This document shows positions 25,453-34,433 of a stretch of 64,000 nt of DNA, in pieces (position 1 is the stretch's first letter; every line of letters begins with the position of its first letter). The notes beneath the pieces are model-generated. The model searched no databases. It saw nothing but the letters and a program-made list of their open reading frames with translations, and was not told the origin of the DNA. Both the position numbers and the translations under genes were made by a program. Source of the DNA: Granulosicoccus antarcticus IMCC3135. GTDB taxonomy: Bacteria; Pseudomonadota; Gammaproteobacteria; Granulosicoccales; Granulosicoccaceae. Location of the stretch: the NCBI RefSeq assembly GCF_002215215.1, contig NZ_CP018632.1, positions 1,010,001 to 1,074,000 on the forward strand. Reading direction: 5' to 3'.

Positions 25453-26303
25453 CCGCGAAGAAAATTGTTCCGCAGGGAAGAGCGGTAAATGTGCCGGGCA
25501 AAGCCATTTGGCAGCAATCGGAATACCAGCCGGATCAGGGGATAAATCTGCTTGGTACTAAGACCATGTACCGCCTGTATTCCCTGTACGTAGGCACGGT
25601 ATTCGATAAAGTGACGACGAAAGTGGCGACGTTCAAAAAACTTGTCTGTGACGCGCCAGTACATCAGACGTTCCTGCAGATTGGCAAGTTCGAGCCCGCG
25701 CTCAAGCACATCAAACAAAAATCCAAGGTCCTCATTGAGATAAAGTTCACGATAGCGCATCCCATGTGTGGTCAGCAAAGTGCGGCGCATACAATAACTG
25801 GGATGTAGCATGGGGTTGCCACGCGCGATGCCCTCTCGTATCGCAGCCGGTGAAGCTGGGTAATCACGCTGCGAGACAACACCACCGCTTTCATCAATTT
25901 CCCACGAATTACAACCGATCAGCGAAATCCGGGGGTTCGCCTCCAGCATGGCGACCTGGCGTTCAACTCTGGACGAATGTGCCAGATCATCCATGTCCAT
26001 TCGCAGGACGATGGACTCATCTTCCAGGCAGTCGATGAGTTGGTTCAGGCCGTAGCTGAGACCCCGGTTTTCCTCACCTCGCACGATGCGGTAAAAATGC
26101 ATCGCGTTCTGCTCGAGAAAACGCTCGTGTAATTCTGGTACTGGGCCATCGACGTAGAGATAAAGCCGAAGCTTCTCCTGGGGGTAACTCTGTCCGAGCA
26201 TCGAGTCCAGGCTCTGACGAAAATAGTGAAGATCGTCGCGGCCGTACATGGTTGAGATAACGGCGGCGATTGGCTGATTCATGGTGACAGTAGACTGCTT
26301 CAT
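25449..26303 (-). CDS. Family 2 glycosyltransferase, first gene of the EPS operon
   Basis: A 284-residue GT-A glycosyltransferase. It starts AAVISTMYGRDDLHYFRQSLDSMLGQSYPQEKLRLYLYVDGPVP and carries the metal motif region SIVLRMDMDDLAHSSRVERQVAML. NPMLHPSYCMRRTLL and YLNEDLGFLFDVLERG form the acceptor side, with an ED motif. It resembles capsule/LOS galactosyltransferase relatives, but donor and linkage are unknown. ATG at 26303 or 26282 may be used. It opens the seven-gene minus-strand EPS operon and diverges from another glycosyltransferase; the gap of about 175 bp is AT-rich and must hold both promoters. Confidence 0.9.
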   Translation of the reverse strand: MKQSTVTMNQPIAAVISTMYGRDDLHYFRQSLDSMLGQSYPQEKLRLYLYVDGPVPELHERFLEQNAMHFYRIVRGEENRGLSYGLNQLIDCLEDESIVLRMDMDDLAHSSRVERQVAMLEANPRISLIGCNSWEIDESGGVVSQRDYPASPAAIREGIARGNPMLHPSYCMRRTLLTTHGMRYRELYLNEDLGFLFDVLERGLELANLQERLMYWRVTDKFFERRHFRRHFIEYRAYVQGIQAVHGLSTKQIYPLIRLVFRLLPNGFARHIYRSSLRNNFLRG

Positions 26304-26479
26304 GCGTGGGTGGAGACATCTTTGGGTGGATGTCGTAGATCAATGGCGCGGAACATAACCGTTAACCACTTCACATTTCATTGCCATCATGAAACATGTT
26401 ATTCGTGATCGATTGCATTACTCTTCGATATCCAAGTAACTGTTAGTTGCCACGCCGTTTCAACGCCGTTTCGGTTGAA

Positions 26480-27556
26480 ATGTGTCATGTTGGTAACACT
26501 GAGGAACGCACTCTGAACACCCAGAAGTTTCCGTCGATTCAAGCCATTTCAGAAAATCCAGCCGATACCGGATTGAGTCGCGAACGCTCGACTCACACGC
26601 AAGATGCCGTTGGCAAGAGAGCGCGTGTTGCTATCCTCATTCCAACTTTTCGTCGGCCCGATTCTCTCGAGTCCTTGCTGCGGATGATTGATGAGGCGGT
26701 GCGACACAATCAGCCATCACTGGAAGACAACTGGCAGCTGAAGATATTTATTGCCGACAATGATGCGACAGGGCGAGAAGGCAGCCAGCGAGCTGCCGAG
26801 TTGGACGAGGCCCTTGTCGTTGATCTTGAAATCATCGATGAACCCAGGCCTGGAGTGTCCTATGTTCGCAATCGGCTGGTAGCGGCGGCACTAGCGTGGC
26901 AAGCTCGTTACTTGTTGATGATCGATGATGATGAATGGCCGTCCGGCGACTGGATTTCCAATATGCTCAACACTGCCGAGCACTATTCAGCCGATATTGT
27001 TTCCGGGCCGGTGCGGCCGGATTTCGAAGTGAAGCCACCCGCCTGGATCATCGATAATTTCCTGTTTGACGATGTGCCACTATCGACGGGTGAGTTTCCC
27101 GACGTTCAACGCACAGGCAATACACTGCTGCGTAGTGAGCAATTGATCGATCAGCATCGATTTCCTGACAAAGAGTGGTTTTGTGTAGAGCTGGGCCGTA
27201 TCGGCGGTGAGGATTCGCACCTCATTGAAGCTTTGGTCAAGGATGGTGCACGACATGTGTGGTGTGAAGAGGCCGCTGTCCACGAGCGGATTCCGGCTCA
27301 GCGCCTGAGCCTTGAGTACCTTGGTGCCAGAGCCTTTCGCTGTGGTAATGCGGGCATGCGCTATCGCTCGATGCTGATGCCCGGGCTGCACTGGAGCTGT
27401 ATTCGAGTGGGCAAGAGCTTGTTCCTGTTCATGCGATGGCTGATGTTGAGCTATCGACTGCTCAGCCCCGGATTGAGGTCTTTGCACCAGCTGGACTGGC
27501 AGGTGATCCGGGGGCGTTTCAATGCTCATCTGGGGCGCTTTCAACAGTTCTACTGA
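26480..27556 (+). CDS. Family 2 glycosyltransferase, divergent from the EPS operon
   Basis: About 358 residues. After an N-terminal extension of some 50 residues without recognisable features comes a GT-A domain: RVAILIPTFRRPDSLESLLRMIDEAV, then VRNRLVAAALAWQARYLLMIDDDEWPSGDWISNML with a D-D-D metal motif. CVELGRIGGEDSHLIEALVKDGARHVWCEEAAVHERIPAQR forms the acceptor side. A hydrophobic stretch near the C-terminus (LFLFMRWLMLSYRLL) may attach it to the membrane. The start is uncertain: a TTG at 26447, the ATG at 26480 and a CTG behind GAGGA near 26514 are all open. It probably adds a sugar to the same repeat unit. Confidence 0.85.
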   Translation: MCHVGNTEERTLNTQKFPSIQAISENPADTGLSRERSTHTQDAVGKRARVAILIPTFRRPDSLESLLRMIDEAVRHNQPSLEDNWQLKIFIADNDATGREGSQRAAELDEALVVDLEIIDEPRPGVSYVRNRLVAAALAWQARYLLMIDDDEWPSGDWISNMLNTAEHYSADIVSGPVRPDFEVKPPAWIIDNFLFDDVPLSTGEFPDVQRTGNTLLRSEQLIDQHRFPDKEWFCVELGRIGGEDSHLIEALVKDGARHVWCEEAAVHERIPAQRLSLEYLGARAFRCGNAGMRYRSMLMPGLHWSCIRVGKSLFLFMRWLMLSYRLLSPGLRSLHQLDWQVIRGRFNAHLGRFQQFY

Positions 27557-27764
27557 GCGAATGTTCGAGTGCCGTTTTTCCCTCGGCACCGCAGGCAACG
27601 TAAAGGTAGATGTAGTTCTCAAATTACACGTCCGCTCATGCATTGACTGGGGCTCTTCTGTTAGGGTCCGACGATTCTCCTCTGACAGATTCGTATGTGA
27701 CTGGCTGTTTGCCTCAAGGCCTTGATCGCTATTGTAAATTCCTTCCACCAGCGGCTGCTTGCTG

Positions 27765-28748
27765 ATGGATATGCGCAGGTTTCTGATGCTTTGCGGTCGC
27801 AGTTTCTATCGACTGGGCCTGGCCGGATGGATTATTCAGATGCAGCCCGGGCGTGTTCGTGGCGTGCTCTATCATGCAATTGATAGCGACGACACAGCCT
27901 ATAATCGTGGGTTGAAGCTATCAGTTTCCCCGGAAACGCTGGATAGCCAGTTAGCTTATTTCAGCCGTTACTATCAGTTCGCCGGATCGTCTGATACCGA
28001 AGCTGCGAAACATTCAGCCACGCTGGCGATCAGTTTCGATGATGGTTTTAGCTCGGTCTACCACAATGGCTGGCCAGTCCTGAAAAAGCACAAGGCACCT
28101 GCGTCAATATTTCTGGTGACGCGTGCCGTGCAGCAACAACTTCTATGGTTCAACGCGCTGAACTGGGCGCTACACCAACAGCCAGTGATTGCGCGCAAGA
28201 TACTCGGCAGATATATTCAGAAGCCGTTGCCCAAATTACCACGGGACTGTGTTATCGAAGTGCAAGAGCACAGTTCTCCTGAGACCATCAGCAAGCTTCT
28301 GGAGGAACTCCATGAAGCGCTGCCCTTCGATAAGTCACAGACGCATTATCTGAGTCCTGTGCAGATCGAGGAGATGCGAGCTGGTGGCATCTCCTTCGGC
28401 TTTCACACTGTCGATCACTACAATCTGATTAATTGTGATGCCGAAGAGCTTGCCAGACAGTTGGATTCCAGTGCCTTGCGCTCTTTCGTGTCTGATCACT
28501 CGTTTGCCTATCCTTGCGGCTATTACGACGCCGATGTGCTCCGTGGTGCGCTGAGCCGTGGCTTCGATCCGTTGATGGGGGTCGGTCTGGACAACGGGCG
28601 GCATCATCATTGCCACCTTGACCGTGTGGAGATATACCACAGCAATGCGGCTGACATTTTTGCGCAGCTTGAAGTGGTAGAACCGCTACTTGCTCTGTTT
28701 CGTCGGTGGATGAGGCGCCAGACAGGTCAGCGCCCCAGTTTCCGATAA
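27765..28748 (+). CDS. Polysaccharide deacetylase family protein (NodB/CE4-like)
   Basis: About 327 residues. The NodB homology core is present: ATLAISFDDGFSSVYHNGWPVLKKHKAPASIFLVT (motif 1, D-D), SFGFHTVDHYNLIN (motif 2, HxxxH metal ligands) and SFAYPCGYYDADVL (motif 3). No clear signal peptide is seen, so a cytoplasmic or membrane-edge location is possible, as in some exopolysaccharide-associated deacetylases. ATG at 27765 is preferred; a TTG six bases earlier is open. Placed at the edge of the EPS locus, it probably removes acetyl groups from N-acetylhexosamine in the polymer or precursor. The gap of about 208 bp from the previous gene shows no feature I can name. Confidence 0.87.
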   Translation: MDMRRFLMLCGRSFYRLGLAGWIIQMQPGRVRGVLYHAIDSDDTAYNRGLKLSVSPETLDSQLAYFSRYYQFAGSSDTEAAKHSATLAISFDDGFSSVYHNGWPVLKKHKAPASIFLVTRAVQQQLLWFNALNWALHQQPVIARKILGRYIQKPLPKLPRDCVIEVQEHSSPETISKLLEELHEALPFDKSQTHYLSPVQIEEMRAGGISFGFHTVDHYNLINCDAEELARQLDSSALRSFVSDHSFAYPCGYYDADVLRGALSRGFDPLMGVGLDNGRHHHCHLDRVEIYHSNAADIFAQLEVVEPLLALFRRWMRRQTGQRPSFR

Positions 28749-28763
28749 TTAATTGTTTCACGA
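28749..28763 (+). repeat. 15-bp motif shared with the hairpin at the other EPS border
   Basis: TTAATTGTTTCACGA here is identical to 16561-16575 and lies directly after the deacetylase stop codon. At 16.5 kb it is one arm and loop of a stem-loop; here no partner arm is seen. An exact 15-mer at both borders of one locus is unlikely by chance in 64 kb. Confidence 0.5.
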
Positions 28764-28855
28764 TCCCCAAGTGCATCGTCACATTCAACCTTGAGCCAAT
28801 ACCTACACCAGGAGCGAGGGGTATATATTGATCAGGCGGTGTGGGTGGTAGGGGT

Positions 28856-31036
28856 TCAATTATTGGTTACTGTCACTGAGACATCATCGATCAGAATCTC
28901 GGTATTCTCGTTTGCATCGCTGCGCTGATTGCCGAAACCGCCGAGGGTGTACTGATGCGTACCTGCCGCAAGCGCACCCAGATCGATTGTGAACGTTTGC
29001 CAGTTCGTGCTTGGCCAGTCGCCACCATCTCCATCACCGGATACCCGTGCAATGTAGTCGTTTGGAGATGTGCCGTACAACTGACCATCCACGTCCAGCA
29101 ACATTTCGCTGTAGGCGCCAATTTCGTAATCTGGTGTCTGTGAAAGCGCATAGCGGAAAGACATTGTCACATTGCTGCTGCTGGTCAGTTCAAAAGTGCT
29201 GCGCCAGCCGCCGGACATGTTGGTGGTGGCTACATCGTCGGCTCCGCCCAGTCGAATGGCAATACCACCGCCGGTGAAGCCGCGGCCAGGTGCGTAATAG
29301 CCGTTGGCGTGGGAATGATTGCTGGTGCTGTGAAAGGCGTCATCGAGATAGGAGAAACCGTCGGTGTCGGCGTCAAAGCTCATGGTGGTCAGCTTTGGAG
29401 TTGCCGGGTCGCCGTCGATGAATCGTTGCAGAATATTCTTCGTTACACTCTCGATGCGTGCATCCACGAACTCTTCGTGCTGCAGGGCCCAAGGCCAGGA
29501 CATGGTGCCGGTTGCGAACACCCAGGCGCCACTGGGTGCCTGGTAGATCGATGCATTGGAGAGTGTGCTGGTGCCATCTCTGCCAGTGAAGGGGGAGGCT
29601 GCCAGGATAGTCTGGTTCTGACTGTCTGGCTTGACGACATCGGGGTACAGAGTGTCGACCTCGTAGCCGGTAATGCCACGTACGGTGTCTCCATCGCTGA
29701 ACCCGGTACCGGCATAGACCCAGTGATCGCTATTGGTCACGACGTAGTCGGTGTTGAATGCCCACTCGTTGTCAGTGGTGTACTGAACGCCCACCAGCGA
29801 TTGTTCTGGACGTCCCACATCACGCCAGCGAGTGCTTTCAAGTGCCGGGTTGGTCTCTGGGTCCAGTGACGGGCTTTTGTAGCAGATGATTACCCGGTCT
29901 GCGGCGCCGCTTGCATTCGCGGCAAAACGAATCTGCCAGTACACAGCGTTACTGCCGAGAAAGGCAATATCCTTACCACTGTCCCGCACCTGCTCTGCAG
30001 CGTCATACATGGCTTTCGACCAGTACTCGTCGTGGCCAGCCGAGATCAGTGCCTTGGCACGCTGTAGTCCAGCGGCGCCATTACGATGCAGATCGATATC
30101 GGTTGCATACGCGACGTCGTATCCATTTTTCTCAAGCCAGCCGACAAGGTAGTACTCCCAGCTAAAGAACTGCCCATCGCCCCAGCCTTCGTAGGGGCGA
30201 TCGAATGAGACCTTGAGTGCGCGTGTGGTACCGCCACCAGTCAGTTCTGATGAGCTGTTGTATTCGTAGAGGCTTTTGCCGATATCGGCCAGTGTCGTCG
30301 CCGTTGGCATGACGCCTACGGAGTCCTCCTCCTGCTGTGCAAGGGTAAGCGGTTCGGCATTTCCAATCTCGGTTGCAGGGCTGATTTCCGGGTCGGGCTC
30401 ATCGCCTATGGTCAGCCTTTGCGGCGTCTGATTCTGGATTCGAGGAAACGGGTTGTACGCCTGGTAGGTCGTGACGGGTTGCTGATACAGCAGGTCGGCT
30501 GTCCGTGCGTCATCACGTACTACGAAGCTGATGTAGTTTTCATAGCCTTGGCTGTTTGTAAGCTTGGCCAGATAGATTCCGCTGGTCCAGCTGGCAGGTA
30601 CGGCCAGCGTGTAGGATATTTCCCACGGATAGCTCACCATGCCCGTTGCCGACTCATAGACAGGCATTACCTGAGTCGAGCCGTTCAATGAACTCGCACT
30701 CTTCATCAGACGGCCACCAGCGCCGTTATACCAACCCATGCGATAGACATCGATGTTGTATGTCTGAGTCGTGTTCACGCTGATGAAGAAATCAATGCTC
30801 TGGCCCTTGTTGACACTGGTGGCAGAGGCATATCCCTTGATTTGCTGATCGGTGTCGTTGGCCGAATTTGTGATTATCCATGCGTCGGTGCCAGAATTGG
30901 CATTTTCTGTAACGACAGGATTTTGACTCTGTGCCAGTGCGGCGACATTGGCGCCGAATAGCAACAGTGTTGCCAGCAACACTCCACACGTTTGACGAAG
31001 CGGGCAACGATTCGATTTACGATGCGCAATGTTCAA
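28856..31036 (-). CDS. Secreted protein with N,N-dimethylformamidase beta-subunit-like domain
   Basis: A 726-residue exported protein. The signal peptide is MNIAHRKSNRCPLRQTCGVL followed by LATLLLFGANVAALAQ. An N-terminal beta-sandwich (GQSIDFFISVNTTQTYNIDVYRMGWYNGAGGRLM) leads into the region that resembles the C-terminal part of N,N-dimethylformamidase large subunits. That region includes TTYQAYNPFP, VSFDRPYEGWGDGQFFSWEYYLVGWLEKNGYDVAYATDIDLH and AKALISAGHDEYWSKAMYDAAE. The last about 150 residues form a separate beta-rich module (TMSFRYALSQTPDYEIGAYSEMLLDVDG), probably carbohydrate-binding or adhesive. Such proteins are common in bacteria that do not use dimethylformamide, so the enzymatic role is unknown. 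It converges with the deacetylase gene and may act on cell-surface polymer. Confidence 0.8.
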   Translation of the reverse strand: MNIAHRKSNRCPLRQTCGVLLATLLLFGANVAALAQSQNPVVTENANSGTDAWIITNSANDTDQQIKGYASATSVNKGQSIDFFISVNTTQTYNIDVYRMGWYNGAGGRLMKSASSLNGSTQVMPVYESATGMVSYPWEISYTLAVPASWTSGIYLAKLTNSQGYENYISFVVRDDARTADLLYQQPVTTYQAYNPFPRIQNQTPQRLTIGDEPDPEISPATEIGNAEPLTLAQQEEDSVGVMPTATTLADIGKSLYEYNSSSELTGGGTTRALKVSFDRPYEGWGDGQFFSWEYYLVGWLEKNGYDVAYATDIDLHRNGAAGLQRAKALISAGHDEYWSKAMYDAAEQVRDSGKDIAFLGSNAVYWQIRFAANASGAADRVIICYKSPSLDPETNPALESTRWRDVGRPEQSLVGVQYTTDNEWAFNTDYVVTNSDHWVYAGTGFSDGDTVRGITGYEVDTLYPDVVKPDSQNQTILAASPFTGRDGTSTLSNASIYQAPSGAWVFATGTMSWPWALQHEEFVDARIESVTKNILQRFIDGDPATPKLTTMSFDADTDGFSYLDDAFHSTSNHSHANGYYAPGRGFTGGGIAIRLGGADDVATTNMSGGWRSTFELTSSSNVTMSFRYALSQTPDYEIGAYSEMLLDVDGQLYGTSPNDYIARVSGDGDGGDWPSTNWQTFTIDLGALAAGTHQYTLGGFGNQRSDANENTEILIDDVSVTVTNN

Positions 31037-31339
31037 GGTATTCTACTCCATACAATATCGCACGCATTCTCATCTTTAGTGGCACGAATATCAAGAGCGT
31101 AAGCAGTATTAAACACGCATTCTGGATTAAGTTACTATACCGAAATGAAATAGTGCACTTAGGCACCAGCAACTGCGTTCAGAGCTTCGTCGGCAGTGCC
31201 GTAGATGTTTATATATTAATTATACAAGTCTGGAGCTGTTTACCATTTCAAGCAAGACCATCCATGTCTGGAATAATCAGAAGCAGATATTGGTCAGCTC
31301 ATGCGAGAAAGAGCGTACTCCGAACGACGCTCTGACCTG
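31037..31339. other. AT-rich intergenic region
   Basis: About 300 bp between the start of the secreted DMFase-like gene and the trkA stop, both on the minus strand. It is richer in A and T than its neighbours and presumably holds the promoter of the secreted-protein gene. I see no gene, no strong hairpin and no repeat in it. Confidence 0.5.
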
Positions 31340-32713
31340 CTAGACGAATGTGACGCCCACCTGAAAAAGACGTTCGACATCCTTGATTCGTCGCTTGTCG
31401 GTGAGGAAGATGACGATATGATCACCCGATTCAATGCAGACGTCTTTATGTGGAAATACGAGTTGTTCGCCCCTTGCGATCAAGCCGATGCTGACGCCCT
31501 CAGGCATTGAGAGTTTGCCGATACTGCGTCCAACAGCGCGCGAAGTCTGACGATCACCGTGTACCTTTATTTCGATGGCCTCGGCAGCGCCGCGTCGCAG
31601 GGAGTGCACGGCCAGAACATCACCGCGGCGAATATGAGCCAGCAATGCACCGATGGTGATTTGTGCAGGAGATACTGCAATGTCGATGGCACTTCCCTGG
31701 GCAATGTCGACATAGCTTGATCGGTTGATCAGACACAGGGTCTTGCGTGCGCCAAGTCGTTTGGCCAGCATCGAGGAGAGGATATTCGCTTCGTCATCGT
31801 TGGTGACGGCACAATAGACATCGGTATTTTCGATGTTCTCCTGTTTGAGCAAGTCGGCATCTGCTGCGTCGCCAAGTAGCACAATACTATTTTGCAGAGT
31901 TTTGGCCATGTGCAAAGCGTGGGCTTCGTCGATTTCTATCAGCTTGACCTGGTAGTTATTCTCCAGAGACAGCGCCAGCTTCTCGCCAATGTTGCCACCG
32001 CCTGCGATGATGATGCGTTTATAACGTTTACCCGATTCTCGGAAACCGACCAGTATTGCGGCTATGTCTTCACAGGCAGCAATGAAAAAGACCTCGTCGC
32101 CGACTTGAATCCGTGTTTGCCCATCCAGCTGGATGGATGTGTTGTCTCGGAACACAGCCACTACGCGAAACTCATGATCGGGCATATAGCTTGGCAAGTC
32201 GCGCAGTCGGACTCCCAATAGAGAGCCAGCTGATTTTGCTTCCACCGCTGCCATACGAGCCCTGCCATCAATAAAGTCCAGGACCTGAAGTACGCCGGGT
32301 TCTTCGATCAGGTGTTGTATATGCCGGGTCACCAGCTTTTCAGGGCTGATGATGTAGTCCACAGGGACGGCGGTGGGCGAAAACAGAGCCGGATACTGGA
32401 GGTAGTCGGTTGAGCGAATACGGGCCAGACATTTCTGCGTACTGAACAGGGAGTGTGCAACCTGGCAGGCAACCATGTTTGTCTCATCCCGACTGGTGAC
32501 GGCCAACAGAAGATCGGCGTCCTCTATGCCGGCATCAATCAGGGTTGTCGGACTGGAGGCATTGCCCACCACTGTGCGGATATCGAGTCGGTCCTGAAGC
32601 TTCTTGAGCAGAACCGGGTTTTGATCAACTACGGTCAGATCATTGGCCTCGTTGGCCATTTCAACCGCGATACCGGCGCCCACCTGTCCAGCGCCCAGGA
32701 CGATGATTTTCAT
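31340..32713 (-). CDS. trkA: Trk system potassium uptake regulatory protein TrkA
   Basis: A 457-residue peripheral membrane protein with the full duplicated TrkA architecture. The first RCK_N Rossmann domain starts MKIIVLGAGQVGAGIAVEMANEANDLTVVDQNP, with the NAD-binding GxGxxG and the acidic D-Q end. An RCK_C domain, a second RCK_N (RIIIAGGGNIGEKLALSLENNYQVKLIEID) and a final RCK_C follow. It binds NAD(H)/ATP and gates the TrkH channel for K+ uptake. It lies 49 bp downstream of trkH in the same direction, so they form an operon. Length equals that of E. coli TrkA. Confidence 0.96.
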   Translation of the reverse strand: MKIIVLGAGQVGAGIAVEMANEANDLTVVDQNPVLLKKLQDRLDIRTVVGNASSPTTLIDAGIEDADLLLAVTSRDETNMVACQVAHSLFSTQKCLARIRSTDYLQYPALFSPTAVPVDYIISPEKLVTRHIQHLIEEPGVLQVLDFIDGRARMAAVEAKSAGSLLGVRLRDLPSYMPDHEFRVVAVFRDNTSIQLDGQTRIQVGDEVFFIAACEDIAAILVGFRESGKRYKRIIIAGGGNIGEKLALSLENNYQVKLIEIDEAHALHMAKTLQNSIVLLGDAADADLLKQENIENTDVYCAVTNDDEANILSSMLAKRLGARKTLCLINRSSYVDIAQGSAIDIAVSPAQITIGALLAHIRRGDVLAVHSLRRGAAEAIEIKVHGDRQTSRAVGRSIGKLSMPEGVSIGLIARGEQLVFPHKDVCIESGDHIVIFLTDKRRIKDVERLFQVGVTFV

Positions 32714-32762
32714 GTGTGGATGATGCTCGGTAATACCAGATGTGTTCGCAAGTCTATCACCG

Positions 32763-34208
32763 TCAGTTTCGCCAGTAGGCAGGCAGGAACAGGATCAGCA
32801 GGGTGAAGACTTCCAGCCTGCCGACCAGCATGCCAAAAATACCCAACCACTTTACCGCTGCATTAACGTTCGAAAAATCGGCTGCCACATCGCCAAGCCC
32901 AGGACCCACAAGGGTGATGGTTGCCGTTACCGCACCAAAGGCGGATACCAGGTCGAGGCCGGCTCCCATCATGGCCAGAGTAAGAACCAGGCTGGTGACG
33001 ATAAACAGCGTGTAGAAGCCCCAGATGGAAAACAGTAATTCATCAGGGATTGAACGGCGGCCCAGTTTGATCACAGAAACGGCTTGTGGATGAGCCATCT
33101 GAAACAACTGACGAACACCCAGCTTGGACAGCAGTATGATGCGCAGTACCTTGATGCCACCAGAGGTGGAGCCTGCGCAGCCGCCGACGTAAGCGATCAG
33201 CGCCATCACGAGGGGAGCATAAAGAGGCCAGTTAGCGAAATTTTCAGTCACAAAGCCGGTACTGGTCATCACCGAGACCACCTGAAAGACGGAGGTGCGT
33301 AAAGCTGAGCCTGTCGTCTGGTGCGCACCGGTACCAACCAGAGTGATTGTGATCAGGATAGTTGTCAGCAGCAATATCAGAATATAGCCACGAAACTCTG
33401 CATCCCTGGAGTAGGTACGCAGACTGCGATTACGCAGCGCGATGAAATGCAGAGCAAAGTTGGTACCGCCTGCAATCATGAAGACAATGGCGATGGTTTC
33501 GATCAGCGGGCTATCGTAGTAGGCAAGGCTGGCATCATGGGTTGAGAATCCGCCCGTAGCAATGGTCGACAATGAATGCCCGATGGCATCAAAGGGCTGC
33601 ATGCCGGCACCCCAGTAGGCGAGGGCGCAGGCAATGGTCAGGCCCACGTAGATAATCCACAAGGAGCGGGCTGTTTCGGCAATGCGTGGGGTGATTTTTT
33701 CGTGTTTGGCAACACCCGAGGCTTCAGCCTTGTATAGCTGCATACCGCCGATGCCCAGCAGTGGCAGAACCGCAACGGCGAGCACAATAATCCCCATTCC
33801 CCCCAGCCATTGAATTTGCTGACGGTGATAGAGCAGGGAGCGAGGCAGGTCATCGAGGCCTGTGATGACAGTGGCACCGGTACCGGTGAAGCCTGACATG
33901 GACTCGAACATGGCATCCGTGAAATCCAGATGCAGACTGAGCAGGAAAGGCAGGCTGCTAACGGCGCCGAGCAGAATCCAGAAGAAGCTGACGACAAAAT
34001 ACCCTTCGCGCACACTGATTTCACTTGATTTGTCCCGCACGGGGAACCAGGTCAAAAGACCTGCTAGCAAGCAGACTGCCAGTGATAGTACAAAAACGGG
34101 CCATTGCTCATCTTCATAATAAAGAGAGAGCCCGATGGATGGTAGAAAGCTTGGGCTGTACAGCATCAACAACATGCCGAACAGACGAACAATAGGAGTC
34201 CAATGCAT
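32763..34208 (-). CDS. trkH: Trk potassium transporter membrane subunit TrkH/TrkG
   Basis: A 481-residue K+ transporter with four repeated membrane-pore-membrane units. Selectivity-loop sequences include SMSGFTGTGATVITGLDDLPRSLLYHRQQIQWLGGMGIIVLAVAVLP, HSLSTIATGGFSTHD, SVMTSTGFVTENF and VGGCAGSTSGGIKVLRI. The start at 34208 (MHWTPIVRLFGMLLML) is chosen because it matches the family N-terminus and gives the length of E. coli TrkH; the frame is open to 34244. With TrkA it forms the low-affinity K+ uptake system used in turgor control, fitting a marine habitat. Upstream about 225 bp to the next minus-strand gene contain no other gene. Confidence 0.95.
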   Translation of the reverse strand: MHWTPIVRLFGMLLMLYSPSFLPSIGLSLYYEDEQWPVFVLSLAVCLLAGLLTWFPVRDKSSEISVREGYFVVSFFWILLGAVSSLPFLLSLHLDFTDAMFESMSGFTGTGATVITGLDDLPRSLLYHRQQIQWLGGMGIIVLAVAVLPLLGIGGMQLYKAEASGVAKHEKITPRIAETARSLWIIYVGLTIACALAYWGAGMQPFDAIGHSLSTIATGGFSTHDASLAYYDSPLIETIAIVFMIAGGTNFALHFIALRNRSLRTYSRDAEFRGYILILLLTTILITITLVGTGAHQTTGSALRTSVFQVVSVMTSTGFVTENFANWPLYAPLVMALIAYVGGCAGSTSGGIKVLRIILLSKLGVRQLFQMAHPQAVSVIKLGRRSIPDELLFSIWGFYTLFIVTSLVLTLAMMGAGLDLVSAFGAVTATITLVGPGLGDVAADFSNVNAAVKWLGIFGMLVGRLEVFTLLILFLPAYWRN

Positions 34209-34433
34209 GTTTGTCTGGAGTATCAGCAGGCGGTGCTGCAACATCCCGTATCAGGATGGCGTGCAGGCACCGGCTGTTGCCAGAGTACAAGAGGATTATG
34301 AGCAGAAACAACCATTCAGTCTGAATGCCGATTAAAGTGCGAGTGCAATCGTACTCGAATGGCGACTGGGCTGTATGGTTTGTATGACTGGCTCTTGTGA
34401 ATGGGCGGAAGCTAGCGTCCCTGCTGTCAAAGC

